NCBI GenBank assembly: GCA_031278855.1
Contig: JAITJR010000073.1
Location: 1 to 7,345 of the forward strand
Source of the DNA: Mycoplasmataceae bacterium
GTDB lineage: Bacteria > Bacillota_I > Bacilli_A > Mycoplasmatales > Mycoplasmoidaceae
Length of the DNA: 7,345 nt
Direction: 5' to 3'
Part shown: positions 6,570 to 7,345 of the stretch, piece by piece
Numbering within the stretch: position 1 is the first letter of the stretch
How the letters are laid out: every line of letters starts with the position of its first letter
Translations under genes and position numbers: made by a program
The notes under the pieces: model-generated
Database searches by the model: none
The model's input: only the letters and a program-made list of their open reading frames with translations
Told to the model about the DNA's origin: nothing

Positions 6570-7345
6570 ATGGAAAACAACACCGAAATCAAATCACAAT
6601 CATCCCACAATAAAGATCACAAAATCAAAGCTGCCATCGCCACTAGCACAATCGTCGCTGGACTAGGCGGTGGAATTGGAATAGGATATGCGATTTGACA
6701 TAGTCAAAATAACCAACCAACTACCACACCTACTTTATCCGCCACCATTTCTGCCAACAACCTCCGGCTTACTACCACCAACACCGCCACCCTATCGGTC
6801 ACTGAAATCAATGCATCTGCTTGAGCTGACCTTACTCTCACTTTTGATAGTGGTTCCTCAAGCTTTACTTATGATTCTTGGACTGACACTGCCAATCCTC
6901 TGACTAAAACAACCACCATTTCTCTAAGCTCCGACAATCCTCCTACCGTTGGCTCCCACACCATCACTATTTTGGCTACTGGCTACGAATCCATTACACA
7001 AACTTTTACGGTATTACCAGCAACAACCCCTACCCCAACTCCAACCACTGATAAAACATTAAACATCGAAGGGATGCGAGAATTAGCTGTGCCTTATAAG
7101 GATACCTATAAATATGAATGCAAAAACGGTACCTTAAGTGTAGATGGAGATCTACCAACAGGCTTTACATTTGAAAACAGCACCTTAACTTTTAGCGGAA
7201 CCGCCCCAGCCACATTCGGCACTTTTAAACTCAAAGCCACCGCCAACGATGGCTCTGACCGAACTGAAACCATTACTATTACCTACTACGGTGTCTCTTC
7301 CATCGGCGAAAATAAATGCCGCTTTCTATACGCTGACGGTCGCGT
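6570..7345 (+). CDS. Membrane-anchored surface protein with Ig-like (He_PIG-type) domain, N-terminal 258 codons
   Basis: The frame is open to the right edge with UGA as Trp43 and Trp85; a TGG Trp is also used. A short hydrophilic N-terminus of about 18 residues is followed by one hydrophobic, glycine-rich segment (about 21-43, with GGGIGIG) and no lipobox Cys, so the protein is most likely anchored by an uncleaved N-terminal helix with the rest outside. Two beta-rich modules follow: a Ser/Thr-rich one at about 55-150, then a TTPTPTPTT linker, then about 164-241 with the pattern GDLPTGFTF...LTFSGTAPATFGTFKLKATANDG, which matches the putative Ig domain He_PIG (known from bacterial surface and adhesin proteins). 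A binding role is inferred only. Codon use is strongly C-ending (ACC, GCC, ATC), and the gene is visibly more GC-rich than the suf genes. It has a strong Shine-Dalgarno and an unusual leader. Confidence 0.85.

Noticed and set aside
6688..6903. Open frame in another phase within the surface gene
   Set aside because: Leu/Pro-rich shadow of the Thr/Ala-rich surface protein, with no ribosome binding site; the frame from 6570 has a strong Shine-Dalgarno and domain matches.

Overview
The window comes from a wall-less, low-GC bacterium of the class Mollicutes that reads UGA as tryptophan (translation table 4). UGA codons interrupt the lipoprotein gene, sufC, sufS, sufB and the last gene, always where the protein stays in frame and often at conserved positions. 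With standard stops these genes fall apart into fragments. A complete SUF iron-sulfur operon, a Mollicute-type lipoprotein signal sequence and AT-rich intergenic DNA point towards the Spiroplasma/Entomoplasma side of the class. I cannot name a genus from sequence alone.

Layout. (1) Positions 1-1539, minus strand: the first 513 codons of a large secreted lipoprotein, whose C-terminus lies beyond the left edge. (2) 1540-1616: a short divergent intergenic region centred on a perfect 12-bp palindrome that carries a TATAAT -10 box on each strand. (3) 1617-6055, plus strand: sufC-sufD-sufS-sufU-sufB, the classical Gram-positive order, with all four gene junctions overlapping (16, 20, 11 and 11 bp). 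(4) 6056-6569: a gene-free stretch of 514 bp dense in hairpins, direct repeats and an 11-bp tandem duplication. It ends in a likely promoter, a run of nine G and a strong 14-bp hairpin just before the next gene. (5) 6570 to the right edge, plus strand: a membrane-anchored surface protein with Thr/Pro linkers and an Ig-like (He_PIG type) domain, C-terminus outside the window, with clearly C-richer composition than its surroundings.

How the genes work together. SufS takes sulfur from cysteine onto a catalytic Cys. SufU, a zinc-containing sulfur acceptor, picks it up. The SufB-SufD-SufC scaffold/ATPase complex assembles the cluster. All key residues I could check are present, so the pathway looks functional, although SufD is only about half the usual length. 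The two flanking genes encode surface proteins unrelated to Fe-S assembly.

The least ordinary part is the leader of the right-hand surface gene. A G9 tract and a terminator-like hairpin lie between the probable -10 box and the start codon, an arrangement that would suit phase-variable or attenuated expression of a surface antigen. This is an inference from sequence only.
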